Translations under genes and position numbers: made by a program
Shown: positions 1 to 8,755 of the stretch, piece after piece
How positions within the stretch are numbered: position 1 is the stretch's first letter
How the letters are laid out: each line of letters begins with the position of its first letter
Assembly (NCBI GenBank): GCA_964441925.1
Contig: CAYTVY010000077.1
Location: forward strand, 1-12,264
DNA from: Geothermobacter sp964441925
GTDB lineage: Bacteria; Desulfobacterota; Desulfuromonadia; Desulfuromonadales; Geothermobacteraceae
DNA length: 12,264 bases
Reading direction: 5' to 3'
Notes under the pieces: generated by a model
Seen by the model: the letters and a program-made list of their open reading frames with translations, nothing else
Databases searched by the model: none
Told to the model about the DNA's origin: nothing

Positions 1-6
1 CGTGTC

Positions 7-168
7 CCTGAATCAGTGGGTTTGTGCCGGATGAAGAGTGTAAGTGCTTGGCCTGAATGTGGTTTCCAAAAATCTAAGGCGCACCCATAGGTTCGCCGAT
101 GATTTTTGTCAAGCGCAGACAGGTCAATGGCTTGCGCTATTCGCCGGTGACAAGCTCACTGATTCAGG
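7..168 (-). mobile_element. 162-bp palindromic MITE, copy 1 (5-bp TSD GTGTC)
   Basis: This is a non-coding miniature inverted-repeat element. Its ends are CCTGAATCAGTG and the complement CACTGATTCAGG, and the two halves pair along their whole length around a 4-nt centre (CATA). The same 5 bases, GTGTC, flank it at 2-6 and 169-173, a target-site duplication showing that it arrived by transposition. Copy 2 at 4443-4604 is its reverse complement with 9 differences in 162 bases, hence the minus strand here (orientation is arbitrary). It is too short for a transposase, so it would have to be mobilised in trans. An open frame that begins inside it at 44 and runs into rnr is fortuitous. Boundaries and duplication are read directly; the label MITE is inferred from size, termini and lack of genes. 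Confidence 0.88.
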
Positions 169-173
169 GTGTC

Positions 174-307
174 GACAAGGGGGAGGGGCCGGGATTCCCC
201 CGGGGAAGATGGTACGGGGGAAAGATGATCGGCGTACATCGTCGCGGGGCTTTTGCCGTCCGGGTTTTTTCTTTTCCTCATTGGCAAATCCTGTCACTAT
301 GCGTTGC
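174..307 (+). other. Untranslated stretch between MITE copy 1 and rnr
   Basis: There is no convincing gene here. A short GC hairpin, CCGGG 189-193 pairing with CCCGG 199-203, is visible. A T-run at 265-270 follows a weak GGC-TTTT-GCC stem at 248-257, a poor match to a rho-independent terminator that would end upstream transcription before rnr. I found no good -35/-10 pair and no clear Shine-Dalgarno sequence for the first rnr start codons. The rnr promoter may therefore lie further upstream or be non-canonical. Confidence 0.4.
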
Positions 308-2434
308 ATGAAACCTCGCCGGACACAACGAAGGATCGACAAGCAACGACGGATCGACGAAGGAAGGGTGCTCGCCTGGCTGCGGGAACACCCGGGGCTT
401 CAGGCGGCCGGCGACATCGGTCGCGGTATCGGCATCCGGCGGCACGAGCGGCGGGCCCTGCTGGCGCTGCTGGCCGATTTGGCCGATCGTGGACTGGTCG
501 AACGCCACAAGGGCGACCGTTACCGGTCGTCGCCCCGCCGGCGATTGAGCGGTGTCCTCGCCCTGCGTCCCGAGGGCTATGGCTTTCTGCGGGTGGACGG
601 AGAAGAGGGCGTCTCGGTTTTCCTGCCCGCCCGCGAACTGTCCGGGGCGATGGACGGTGACCGGCTGGCGGTGGTGGCCTGGCGGGACGGCCGGGGGCGC
701 TGGGAGGGCAGGCTGGAACGCATCCTCGAACGGGCCCGTTCGGAGGTGGTCGGGGTCTTTCACTCCGGTCGCCGGGAGCACCTGGTCGTGCCCCAGGGAC
801 GGGACGCCCTGCCGCCGGTCGTCGTGCCGCGTGGCGCGACACGGCAGGCGCGGCCGGGACAGGTCGTGGTTGTGGCCATCCGGAGCTACCCGGAACGGGG
901 CCGGCCGGCGCGGGGGGAGGTCGTCAGGGTGCTGGGCGATGCCGACGATCCCCGGGTCGAGGTGACGGCAACGGCCATCCGTTTCGGTCTGCCGTACAGG
1001 TTTGCCCCGGACGTTCTGGCCGAGGCCGGGAAGATCCCCGAACAGGTTTCCGGGACGGAGTCGGCCGGCAGACGAGATCTGCGTTCCCTGCCCTTCGTTA
1101 CCATCGACGGTCTCACGGCGAAAGACTTCGACGACGCGGTCCAGTGCGAGCGGACCGGGGACGGTTTCCTGCTGCGGGTCGCCATTGCCGACGTGGCGCA
1201 CTATGTCCGTCCCGGAAGCCTGCTCGACCGGGAGGCCCGCGAGCGGGGGACCAGCGTCTATTTCCCGGGCAGCTGCATCCCGATGCTGCCGGAGAAACTG
1301 AGCAACGGTATCTGTTCCCTCAACCCCGATACCGACCGGCTGGTGATGCTGGCCGAACTCGTTTTCGACCATGAGGGGCATTGCCGCCGGACCGGCTTCA
1401 GCCCCGCTGTCATCCGCAGTGTCGCCCGGCTGACCTACACCGAGGTGCAGGCCCACCTGGACGGAAAGATGCTCCGCCGTCCCGGTTGCGACCAGCTGGA
1501 CGACATGGCGGCGTTGGCCCGGCTGCTGCGGCAGCGCCGCCGGCGGTCCGGCAGTCTCGATCTCGATCTGCCGGAAGCGGACATCGTGCTCGATCTGCGC
1601 GGGCGGCCGGAAGCGATCCTCCGGCGGGAAAGACTCTTTTCCCACCGGATCATCGAGGAGTTCATGCTCGCCGCCAACCAGGCGGTCGCCATTTTTCTCG
1701 AAGAACGGGGAGAACCCTTTCCCTGGCGTGTCCACGAGCCACCCGCCATCGACCGGCTGCTGGAACTGCAGCATTACCTGGCCCATTTCGGTCTGGGGTT
1801 CGATCTCGGCCGGGAGGGGCCCGAACCCTCAGACTTCAGCGAACTGCTGCAGCGGGCCGAGGATGATGCCGTGCTGTCGCGGGTGGTCAACCAGGCACTC
1901 TTGCGGGCCATGAAGCAGGCGCGCTACAGTGCCGACAACCCCGGTCATTTCGGGCTTGGCATGGCCCGTTACTGCCACTTCACCTCGCCGATCCGCCGCT
2001 ATCCCGACCTGCTGGTGCACCGAGCCCTGCGGCGTGCCCTCGGGATCGACGCCGGTTCGTCTCCCCGGGACCTGGACGGACTCTGCGAACAGGCCTCGAG
2101 GCTCGAGCGCCGGGCGATGGAGGCCGAACGCGATGTGCTGCAGCTGAAGAAGTGCCAGTACATGGCCCGGCAGATCGGTGCCGAGCATGCCGGCGTGGTG
2201 GCGATGGTCCGTCCCTTCGGACTGTTCGTCGAGCTCGACGAGATCTTTGTCGAGGGGTTGGTCCACGTCAGCCGGATGGAAGAGGACGTCTACTATTTTG
2301 AGGAAGATTTGCAACGCCTGGTCGGCTATAATCGGCGCAGGATTTTCCAGATCGGCGACCGGGTGCGCGTTCGGGTCGAGCGGGTCGATGTCGAGGGTCG
2401 CCGGATCGATTTCGTTCTGGTCGACGGGGAGTGA
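308..2434 (+). CDS. rnr: Ribonuclease R (RNB family 3'-5' exoribonuclease)
   Basis: This is a processive, hydrolytic 3'-5' exoribonuclease that degrades structured RNA in the cytoplasm (family knowledge). The protein is 708 residues from ATG 308. An N-terminal winged-helix region (about 20-75) is followed by cold-shock-type OB folds, with GYGFLRVDGEEG near 90. The RNB catalytic core contains IDGLTAKDFDDAV with metal-binding Asp at 273, 275 and 276, then RGTSVYFPG and PMLPEKLSNGICSLNP, and later HFTSPIRRYPDLLVHR. A C-terminal S1 domain covers about 622-705 (FGLFVELDEIFVEGLVHVS). The Lys-rich tail of E. coli RNase R is absent, which explains the shorter length. The start is uncertain: ATG 299 and ATG 308 have no clear ribosome binding site, and GTG 368 follows AAGGAAG but at short spacing. 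The frame stays open back into the MITE, but that extension is not credible. It is the first gene of the rnr-ribF-aroE cluster. Confidence 0.93.
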   Translation: MKPRRTQRRIDKQRRIDEGRVLAWLREHPGLQAAGDIGRGIGIRRHERRALLALLADLADRGLVERHKGDRYRSSPRRRLSGVLALRPEGYGFLRVDGEEGVSVFLPARELSGAMDGDRLAVVAWRDGRGRWEGRLERILERARSEVVGVFHSGRREHLVVPQGRDALPPVVVPRGATRQARPGQVVVVAIRSYPERGRPARGEVVRVLGDADDPRVEVTATAIRFGLPYRFAPDVLAEAGKIPEQVSGTESAGRRDLRSLPFVTIDGLTAKDFDDAVQCERTGDGFLLRVAIADVAHYVRPGSLLDREARERGTSVYFPGSCIPMLPEKLSNGICSLNPDTDRLVMLAELVFDHEGHCRRTGFSPAVIRSVARLTYTEVQAHLDGKMLRRPGCDQLDDMAALARLLRQRRRRSGSLDLDLPEADIVLDLRGRPEAILRRERLFSHRIIEEFMLAANQAVAIFLEERGEPFPWRVHEPPAIDRLLELQHYLAHFGLGFDLGREGPEPSDFSELLQRAEDDAVLSRVVNQALLRAMKQARYSADNPGHFGLGMARYCHFTSPIRRYPDLLVHRALRRALGIDAGSSPRDLDGLCEQASRLERRAMEAERDVLQLKKCQYMARQIGAEHAGVVAMVRPFGLFVELDEIFVEGLVHVSRMEEDVYYFEEDLQRLVGYNRRRIFQIGDRVRVRVERVDVEGRRIDFVLVDGE

Positions 2435-2436
2435 AC

Positions 2437-3435
2437 ATGCGGGTTGTCAGAAGTCTCGACGACTGCCGGATGACAGATAAACGGACGGTTGTCACCATCG
2501 GCAACTTCGATGGTGTCCACCTGGGACATCGTGAAATCTTCCGCCGGGTCATCCGGGAGGCGCAAAGGCTGCGGGCCCTGTCGACGGTGGTCACCTTCGA
2601 TCCGCATCCGCTCAAGGTGCTGGCACCGGAACAGGCGCCGCGTCTGCTCAATACAGCGGAAGAAAAGGAACGCCTGATCCGGGCCTCCTGTATCGACCTG
2701 CTGGTCATCCTGCCTTTCGACCAGCGTCTGGCCGCCATGGAACCGGAAGACTTCGTGCGTGACGTTCTGGTCGGGCGGCTGCGGGTCGCCAAGCTGATCG
2801 TCGGCCATGACTACGCTTTCGGACGCGGCCGCAAGGGGGATGTCGGTTTTCTGTTGCAGGCCGGTGAGCGCCACGGTTTCGCGGTCGAGCAGATGGCGCC
2901 GATCATGTACGAGGGACAGGTGTTCAGTTCCACCCTGGTCCGGCGGTGCCTGGGGGCGGGTGACGTGCGGGGCGTGGTGGCGCTTCTCGGACGGCACTTC
3001 AATCTCGAGGGACGGGTCGTCAAGGGGGCCAACCGGGGTCGGAAACTCGGTTTTCCCACCGCCAACCTGCTGACCGACAAGGAGATCCTTCCCCGCCCCG
3101 GGGTCTACGCCGTCAAGGTCAAGCTGGACGAGACCTGCTATGACGGGGTGATGAACATCGGTTTCAATCCCACCTTCGGCCTGGAGCGGATTTCCCTGGA
3201 GGTTCATCTGCTCGATTTCTCGGGGGATCTCTACGGCCGTTCGCTGCGTGTCTACTTCGTCGACCGGCTGCGGGACGAGCTGGTCTTCTCCTCGGCCGGG
3301 GAGCTGGCGGCGCAGATCCGCCGGGACATCGGCGAGGCGAGGAGGATTCTTGCCGCCGGCCGGATCGTCGAGTACCGGGACTATCTCGACTGCGGCACGG
3401 CGTTGCCGACCGGACGGAGAGGGGAGCATGACTGA
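2437..3435 (+). CDS. ribF: Bifunctional riboflavin kinase / FAD synthetase
   Basis: It converts riboflavin to FMN and then FAD with ATP in the cytoplasm. The 332-residue product has the usual two-domain order. The N-terminal adenylyltransferase domain shows GNFDGVHLGH (22-31), FDPHP, a GHDYAFGRGRKGD segment and SSTLVR. The C-terminal flavokinase domain shows GFPTAN (205-210), the MNIGFNPTFG motif and the probable catalytic Glu255 in EVHLLDF. ATG 2437 is preferred because GGGGAG (2426-2431) lies 5 bases upstream. An in-frame GTG at 2431 would overlap the rnr stop codon. Two bases separate the rnr stop from the chosen start, so co-transcription and translational coupling are likely. Confidence 0.95.
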   Translation: MRVVRSLDDCRMTDKRTVVTIGNFDGVHLGHREIFRRVIREAQRLRALSTVVTFDPHPLKVLAPEQAPRLLNTAEEKERLIRASCIDLLVILPFDQRLAAMEPEDFVRDVLVGRLRVAKLIVGHDYAFGRGRKGDVGFLLQAGERHGFAVEQMAPIMYEGQVFSSTLVRRCLGAGDVRGVVALLGRHFNLEGRVVKGANRGRKLGFPTANLLTDKEILPRPGVYAVKVKLDETCYDGVMNIGFNPTFGLERISLEVHLLDFSGDLYGRSLRVYFVDRLRDELVFSSAGELAAQIRRDIGEARRILAAGRIVEYRDYLDCGTALPTGRRGEHD

Positions 3436-4330
3436 ACCGTCGTTCGGACGGCCGCCGGTTTCCGGCCGGACGACCGTTCTCGGCATTTTCGGGGATCCCG
3501 TCGGTCATTCCCTGTCGCCGGTGATGCAGAACGCCGCCCTGCGTCTGGCCGGTTTCGATGCCGTCTACGTGCCTTTTCACGTGACCGCGGCCCACCTGGC
3601 TTCGGCGGTCGCCGCCATCCCCGCCCTGGGGCTGCGGGGCGTCAATGTCACCATTCCGCACAAGGAGCATGTTTGCCGTCTGCTCGACGAGCTGGACGCC
3701 GAGGCGGAGCTGATCGGGGCGGTCAATACGATCGTCAATGACGACGGCCGCCTGAAGGGGTTCAACACCGACGGCGCCGGGCTGGTCCGCTCCCTGCGCG
3801 AGGATCTGGATTTCGATCCCCGGGGACGCCGGGTGCTGCTGCTCGGTGCCGGTGGGGCGGCGCGGGCGGCCATCGTCGCCCTGGCCCGGGCCGGTTGCGC
3901 CCGGATCGACCTGCTCAACCGCACCCGCGCGCGGGCCGAGGATTTGCGTTCACGGTTTCAGCCCCGTTTTCCAGGCACGCAGATTGCAACTTACGCGCTG
4001 GGCGACTCGCTGCGGGCCCTGCTGCCGGAAGGCGACCTGCTGCTCAATACCACGTCCATCGGTCTGCGGGGCGAGGCCTTTGCGGCATTCCCCTGGGAGG
4101 CGGTTTCCGCCCGCCTCAGTCTGTACGACATGGTCTATCGGCCGGGGGGAACGCCCCTGGTCAGTCAGGCCCGCAACCGGGGGATCCGGGCATGCGACGG
4201 TCTCGGCATGCTGGCGGCCCAGGGAGAGCTGGCGTTCAGCCTCTGGATGGGGCGGATGCCGCCTTCTGGCGTCATGAAGCGGCGGCTTTTGGCGGAGATC
4301 CAGGCGCAGGGGGCGGATGCCGCCGGGTGA
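3428..4330 (+). CDS. aroE: Shikimate dehydrogenase (NADP+)
   Basis: It reduces 3-dehydroshikimate to shikimate with NADPH in the pathway to chorismate and aromatic amino acids. The 300-residue product carries HSLSPVMQNAA (27-37; Ser28 and Ser30 bind shikimate), NVTIPHK with catalytic Lys79, and FNTDG with catalytic Asp115. It also has the dinucleotide-binding GAGGAARA (140-147), an NRTRAR segment that favours NADP(H), and the C-terminal GLGMLAAQGELAF stretch. About 14 residues precede the first conserved strand, slightly longer than usual. ATG 3428 follows a strong purine-rich site (GGAGAGGGGAG) and overlaps the end of ribF by 8 bases. The frame is open further upstream inside ribF, but that is shadow coding. 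Confidence 0.95.
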   Translation: MTEPSFGRPPVSGRTTVLGIFGDPVGHSLSPVMQNAALRLAGFDAVYVPFHVTAAHLASAVAAIPALGLRGVNVTIPHKEHVCRLLDELDAEAELIGAVNTIVNDDGRLKGFNTDGAGLVRSLREDLDFDPRGRRVLLLGAGGAARAAIVALARAGCARIDLLNRTRARAEDLRSRFQPRFPGTQIATYALGDSLRALLPEGDLLLNTTSIGLRGEAFAAFPWEAVSARLSLYDMVYRPGGTPLVSQARNRGIRACDGLGMLAAQGELAFSLWMGRMPPSGVMKRRLLAEIQAQGADAAG

Positions 4331-4395
4331 AGCGACCCAACGGTCGGCTTGTGTCGCATGATTCGGGGAAGTCACTGTAATTCAAGGGGGTTTGC
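4331..4395 (+). other. Gap after aroE, weak hairpin only
   Basis: A small stem, CGACC 4333-4337 with GGTCG 4342-4346, lies just after the aroE stop but lacks a T-tract, so it is not a convincing terminator. Nothing else is recognised before the pilB promoter. Read-through from the rnr-ribF-aroE cluster into pilB therefore cannot be excluded. Confidence 0.4.
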
Positions 4396-4424
4396 TTGAC
4401 TTGCCTGGGTCCGTTCTATAAGAT
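4396..4424 (+). promoter_or_regulatory. Predicted sigma70 promoter for pilB operon
   Basis: TTGACT (4396-4401) and TAAGAT (4419-4424) are separated by 17 bases, a good housekeeping-sigma arrangement. An overlapping TATAAG at 4417 is an alternative -10. The predicted start site is near 4431. It is the only promoter-like sequence seen between aroE and pilB, so it probably drives pilB-pilT-pilC-pilS and perhaps pilR. Prediction is from pattern only. Confidence 0.6.
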
Positions 4425-4442
4425 GACAGCGGCTCTTATAGA
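4415..4442. promoter_or_regulatory. 9-bp dyad over the pilB -10 box (possible operator)
   Basis: TCTATAAGA (4415-4423) and TCTTATAGA (4434-4442) form a perfect inverted repeat with a 10-base spacer. The left arm overlaps the -10 box and the right arm covers the predicted start region. The last five bases of the right arm are the ATAGA duplicated by MITE copy 2. A repressor site is a reasonable guess, but no regulator is known; the dyad could also simply have been a preferred insertion target. Confidence 0.4.
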
Positions 4443-4604
4443 CCTGAATCAGTGAGCTTGTCACCGGCGAATAGCGCAAGCCATTGACCTACCTGCGCTT
4501 TCCAAAAATCACCGGCGAACCTATGGGTGCGCCTCAGATTTTGGGAAACCGCATCCAGGCCAAGCACTTACACTCTTCATCCGGCACAAACCCACTGATT
4601 CAGG
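4443..4604 (+). mobile_element. 162-bp palindromic MITE, copy 2 (5-bp TSD ATAGA)
   Basis: This second copy lies in inverted orientation to copy 1 and has the same termini and exactly the same length. ATAGA at 4438-4442 is repeated at 4605-4609. The two 79-nt arms align without gaps at 56 of 79 positions around the 4-nt centre TATG, so the entire element can fold as one hairpin. Against copy 1, all 9 differences fall in the middle; the outer 48 and 45 bases are identical. It fills most of the predicted pilB leader between the start site near 4431 and the pilB start codon. No coding capacity is apparent. Confidence 0.9.
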
Positions 4605-4623
4605 ATAGAGTTTTTCCTGTTGC

Positions 4624-4644
4624 GAGGGGGATGAGCAAGCGATT

Positions 4645-4648
<4 letters not shown>
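4624..4648 (+). promoter_or_regulatory. pilB translation start region with 5-codon upstream ORF
   Basis: GAGGGGG (4624-4630) is the only strong Shine-Dalgarno-like run, but it ends 14 bases before the pilB ATG. Directly after it, ATG 4631 opens a frame of five codons (MSKRL) whose TGA stop at 4646-4648 overlaps the pilB ATG (ATGA). The spacing is too short for ideal use of ATG 4631 and too long for ATG 4645, so translational coupling through the tiny frame is possible but unproven. Confidence 0.3.
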
Positions 4649-6345
<1,697 letters not shown>

Positions 6346-6374
6346 ACCGGGATCCGGGTGGGGAGTTTGGACCG

Positions 6375-7514
6375 ATGAGTGAAGAGAAGAAGGTCAGCAT
6401 TCACCAGTTGCTCAAGACCATGGTCGAGGCGGGTGGTTCCGATCTGCACATCACCACCGGCACGCCGCCGCAGTTGCGCATCGACGGCCAGATGGTGCCG
6501 CTGAAACTGCCGCCGCTGCAGCCGGCCGACACCAAGCAGCTCTGCTACAGCATCCTGACCGACGCCCAGAAGCGCAAGTTCGAGGAGGAGAACGAACTCG
6601 ACCTCTCGTTCGGTGTCAAGGGACTGGCCCGTTTTCGCGGCAACATCTACATGCAGCGCGGTGCCCTGGCCGGGGCCTTCCGCCTGATCCCGTACAAGTT
6701 TCTCAGTTTTGAAGAGCTCGGCCTGCCGCCGGTGGTGAGCAGGATCGCCCAGCGGCCGCGCGGCCTGGTGCTGGTCACCGGTCCGACCGGCAGCGGCAAG
6801 TCGACGACCCTGGCCTCGATCATCGACTACATCAACGAGACCCGGCACGAGCACATCATCACCATCGAGGATCCGATCGAGTACCTGCATCCCCACAAGA
6901 AATGCGTGGTCAACCAGCGGGAGGTCGGTGCCGACACCCACTCCTTCAAGAAGGCCCTGAAGTACATCCTGCGCCAGGATCCTGACATCGTGCTGCTCGG
7001 CGAGCTGCGTGATCTGGAGACCATCGAGGCGGCCCTGACCATCGCCGAGACGGGCCATCTCTGCTTCGCCACCCTGCACACCAATTCCTGCGTGCAGACC
7101 ATCAACCGCATCGTCGACGTCTTCCCGCCGCACCAGCAGACCCAGGTGCGCACCCAGCTCTCCTTCGTGCTGGAAGGCGTGCTGTCGCAGACCCTGATTC
7201 CCCGCTCCGACGGGCGCGGCCGGGCCCTGGCGGTGGAAGTGATGGTGCCCAACATGGCGATCAGGGCCCTGATCCGTGACGACAAGGTGCACCAGATCTA
7301 TTCGCAGATGCAGATGGGGCAGGACAAGTACGGCATGCAGACCATGAACCAGTCCCTGTTCATGCTCTTTCACGAGAAGAAGATTTCACTCGAAATGGCG
7401 ATGACCCGTTCCCCCGATCCGGAGGAACTGAAACAGATGATCGCCAATCCTGCTTCCGTGCTCAAACGGGGGATCAAGGCGGGAACCGGCGCCCGACCGA
7501 CCGCTGCGACCTGA
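6375..7514 (+). CDS. pilT: Type IV pilus retraction ATPase PilT
   Basis: This hexameric ATPase depolymerises the pilus and drives retraction and twitching. The 379-residue protein has the N-terminal PAS-like region (GGSDLHITTG near 20-29), Walker A GPTGSGKS (136-143), an Asp box around TIEDPIEYLHP, and Walker B with Glu210 in LLGELRDLE. The His box is FATLHTNS, and the AIRALIRDDKVHQIYSQMQMG segment is typical of PilT. There is no tetracysteine site, unlike PilB. About 30 residues at the C-terminus extend past the usual family end and look unstructured. GGGGAG at 6360-6365 precedes ATG 6375. It lies 29 bases after pilB and 11 before pilC. Its place beside pilB matches the PilT4 paralogue position in Geobacter. 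Confidence 0.96.
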   Translation: MSEEKKVSIHQLLKTMVEAGGSDLHITTGTPPQLRIDGQMVPLKLPPLQPADTKQLCYSILTDAQKRKFEEENELDLSFGVKGLARFRGNIYMQRGALAGAFRLIPYKFLSFEELGLPPVVSRIAQRPRGLVLVTGPTGSGKSTTLASIIDYINETRHEHIITIEDPIEYLHPHKKCVVNQREVGADTHSFKKALKYILRQDPDIVLLGELRDLETIEAALTIAETGHLCFATLHTNSCVQTINRIVDVFPPHQQTQVRTQLSFVLEGVLSQTLIPRSDGRGRALAVEVMVPNMAIRALIRDDKVHQIYSQMQMGQDKYGMQTMNQSLFMLFHEKKISLEMAMTRSPDPEELKQMIANPASVLKRGIKAGTGARPTAAT

Positions 7515-7525
7515 CGAGGTGAGTT

Positions 7526-8743
7526 ATGGCCAAGTTTTCCTGGGAGGGTAAGAACCGCGCCGGCAAGGTCCAGAAGGGGACCATGGAGGCCCCGGACGAG
7601 GCGGCCGTGATCGCCGCCCTGCGCCGGCAGGGGATCCTGCCTTCGCGCATCAAGGAGCGGGGCAAGGGGCTCGACATGGAGATCAAGATCCCCGGTCTCG
7701 AGCCGAAGGTGACCACCAAGGATCTGGTCGTCTTCACCCGCCAGTTCGCCACCATGATCGATGCCGGCCTGCCCCTGGTGCAGTGTCTCGACATCCTGGC
7801 CCGCCAGCAGGCCAACAAGACCTTCAAGAAGATCCTGACCGAGGTCAAGGAGAGCGTCGAGTCCGGCTCCACCTTCGCCGATGCCCTGGCCAAGCACCCC
7901 AAGGCCTTCGACGAACTCTACGTCAACCTGGTGGCCGCCGGCGAGGTGGGCGGCATCCTCGACACCATTCTCAACCGTCTGGCCGCCTACATCGAGAAGG
8001 CGCTCAAATTGAAGAAGCAGGTCAAGAGCGCCATGACCTATCCGGCGACGGTCGTCGGCATCGCCATCATCGTCATCGCGGTCATCCTGGTGTTCGTCAT
8101 TCCGCAGTTCGAGAAGATGTTCCGCGATTTCGGCGGCGAGCTGCCGGCGGCGACCCAGTTCGTCATCGAGCTGAGCAACTTCTTCAAGAACTATATCGTC
8201 GCCATCATCATCGGGCTGGTGGTGCTGGTGGTCGGTTTCAAGCGCATCTACGCCACCAAGAGGGGACGTGAAGTGATCGACGAACTGGCCCTGAAGCTGC
8301 CGGTGTTCGGTATCCTGATCCGCAAGGTGGCGGTCGCCAAGTTCTCCCGCACCCTGGGGACGATGATTTCCAGCGGGGTGCCGATTCTCGACGGTCTGGA
8401 GATCGTCGCCAAGACCGCCGGCAACAAGACGGTGGAAAAGGCCATCTACCAGGTGCGGGCCAGCATCAGCGAGGGCAAGACCATCGCCGAGCCGCTGGAG
8501 AAGTCGGGAGTCTTCCCCCCCATGGTCTGCCAGATGATCGCCGTCGGCGAACAGTCCGGGGCCATCGACACCATGCTCAACAAGATCGCCGATTTCTACG
8601 ACGACGAGGTCGACGACGCCGTGGCCAACCTGACTTCGATGATGGAGCCGCTTCTGATGCTCTTTCTCGGCACCACCGTCGGTGGTCTGGTCATCGCCAT
8701 GTACCTGCCGATCTTCAAGCTGGCCGGCACCGTCGGGGGCTAG
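7526..8743 (+). CDS. pilC: Type IV pilus inner-membrane platform protein PilC
   Basis: This polytopic GspF/PilC-family protein is thought to transmit PilB or PilT rotation to pilin subunits in the inner membrane. The 405-residue protein contains two homologous GspF domains. The first (about 70-190) opens with FTRQFATMIDAGLPLVQCLDIL and the second (about 270-395) with FSRTLGTMISSGVPILDGLEIV. Membrane segments are visible near 173-192, 222-241 and 376-397. GEVGG and GEQSG mark the equivalent loop in each half. GAGGTGA at 7516-7522 sits well for ATG 7526. The gap to pilT is 11 bases and to pilS 12, so it is clearly in the operon. Nothing is missing relative to the family. Confidence 0.96.
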   Translation: MAKFSWEGKNRAGKVQKGTMEAPDEAAVIAALRRQGILPSRIKERGKGLDMEIKIPGLEPKVTTKDLVVFTRQFATMIDAGLPLVQCLDILARQQANKTFKKILTEVKESVESGSTFADALAKHPKAFDELYVNLVAAGEVGGILDTILNRLAAYIEKALKLKKQVKSAMTYPATVVGIAIIVIAVILVFVIPQFEKMFRDFGGELPAATQFVIELSNFFKNYIVAIIIGLVVLVVGFKRIYATKRGREVIDELALKLPVFGILIRKVAVAKFSRTLGTMISSGVPILDGLEIVAKTAGNKTVEKAIYQVRASISEGKTIAEPLEKSGVFPPMVCQMIAVGEQSGAIDTMLNKIADFYDDEVDDAVANLTSMMEPLLMLFLGTTVGGLVIAMYLPIFKLAGTVGG

Positions 8744-8755
8744 AGCGACGGGATC

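Noticed and set aside
248..275. Rho-independent terminator upstream of rnr
   Set aside because: There is a T-run, but the preceding stem is only about three pairs with a bulge, so it is not called as a terminator.
44..307. N-terminal extension of the rnr frame into the MITE
   Set aside because: It starts inside a mobile element, has no resemblance to RNase R, and the known fold begins after 308.
3248..3427. Longer aroE start within ribF
   Set aside because: Homology to AroE begins just after ATG 3428, which has a strong ribosome binding site; the upstream frame is shadow translation of ribF.
2..4609. Composite transposon carrying rnr-ribF-aroE between the two inverted elements
   Set aside because: Each element has its own, different 5-bp duplication, and the enclosed genes are ordinary housekeeping genes; two separate insertions explain it better.
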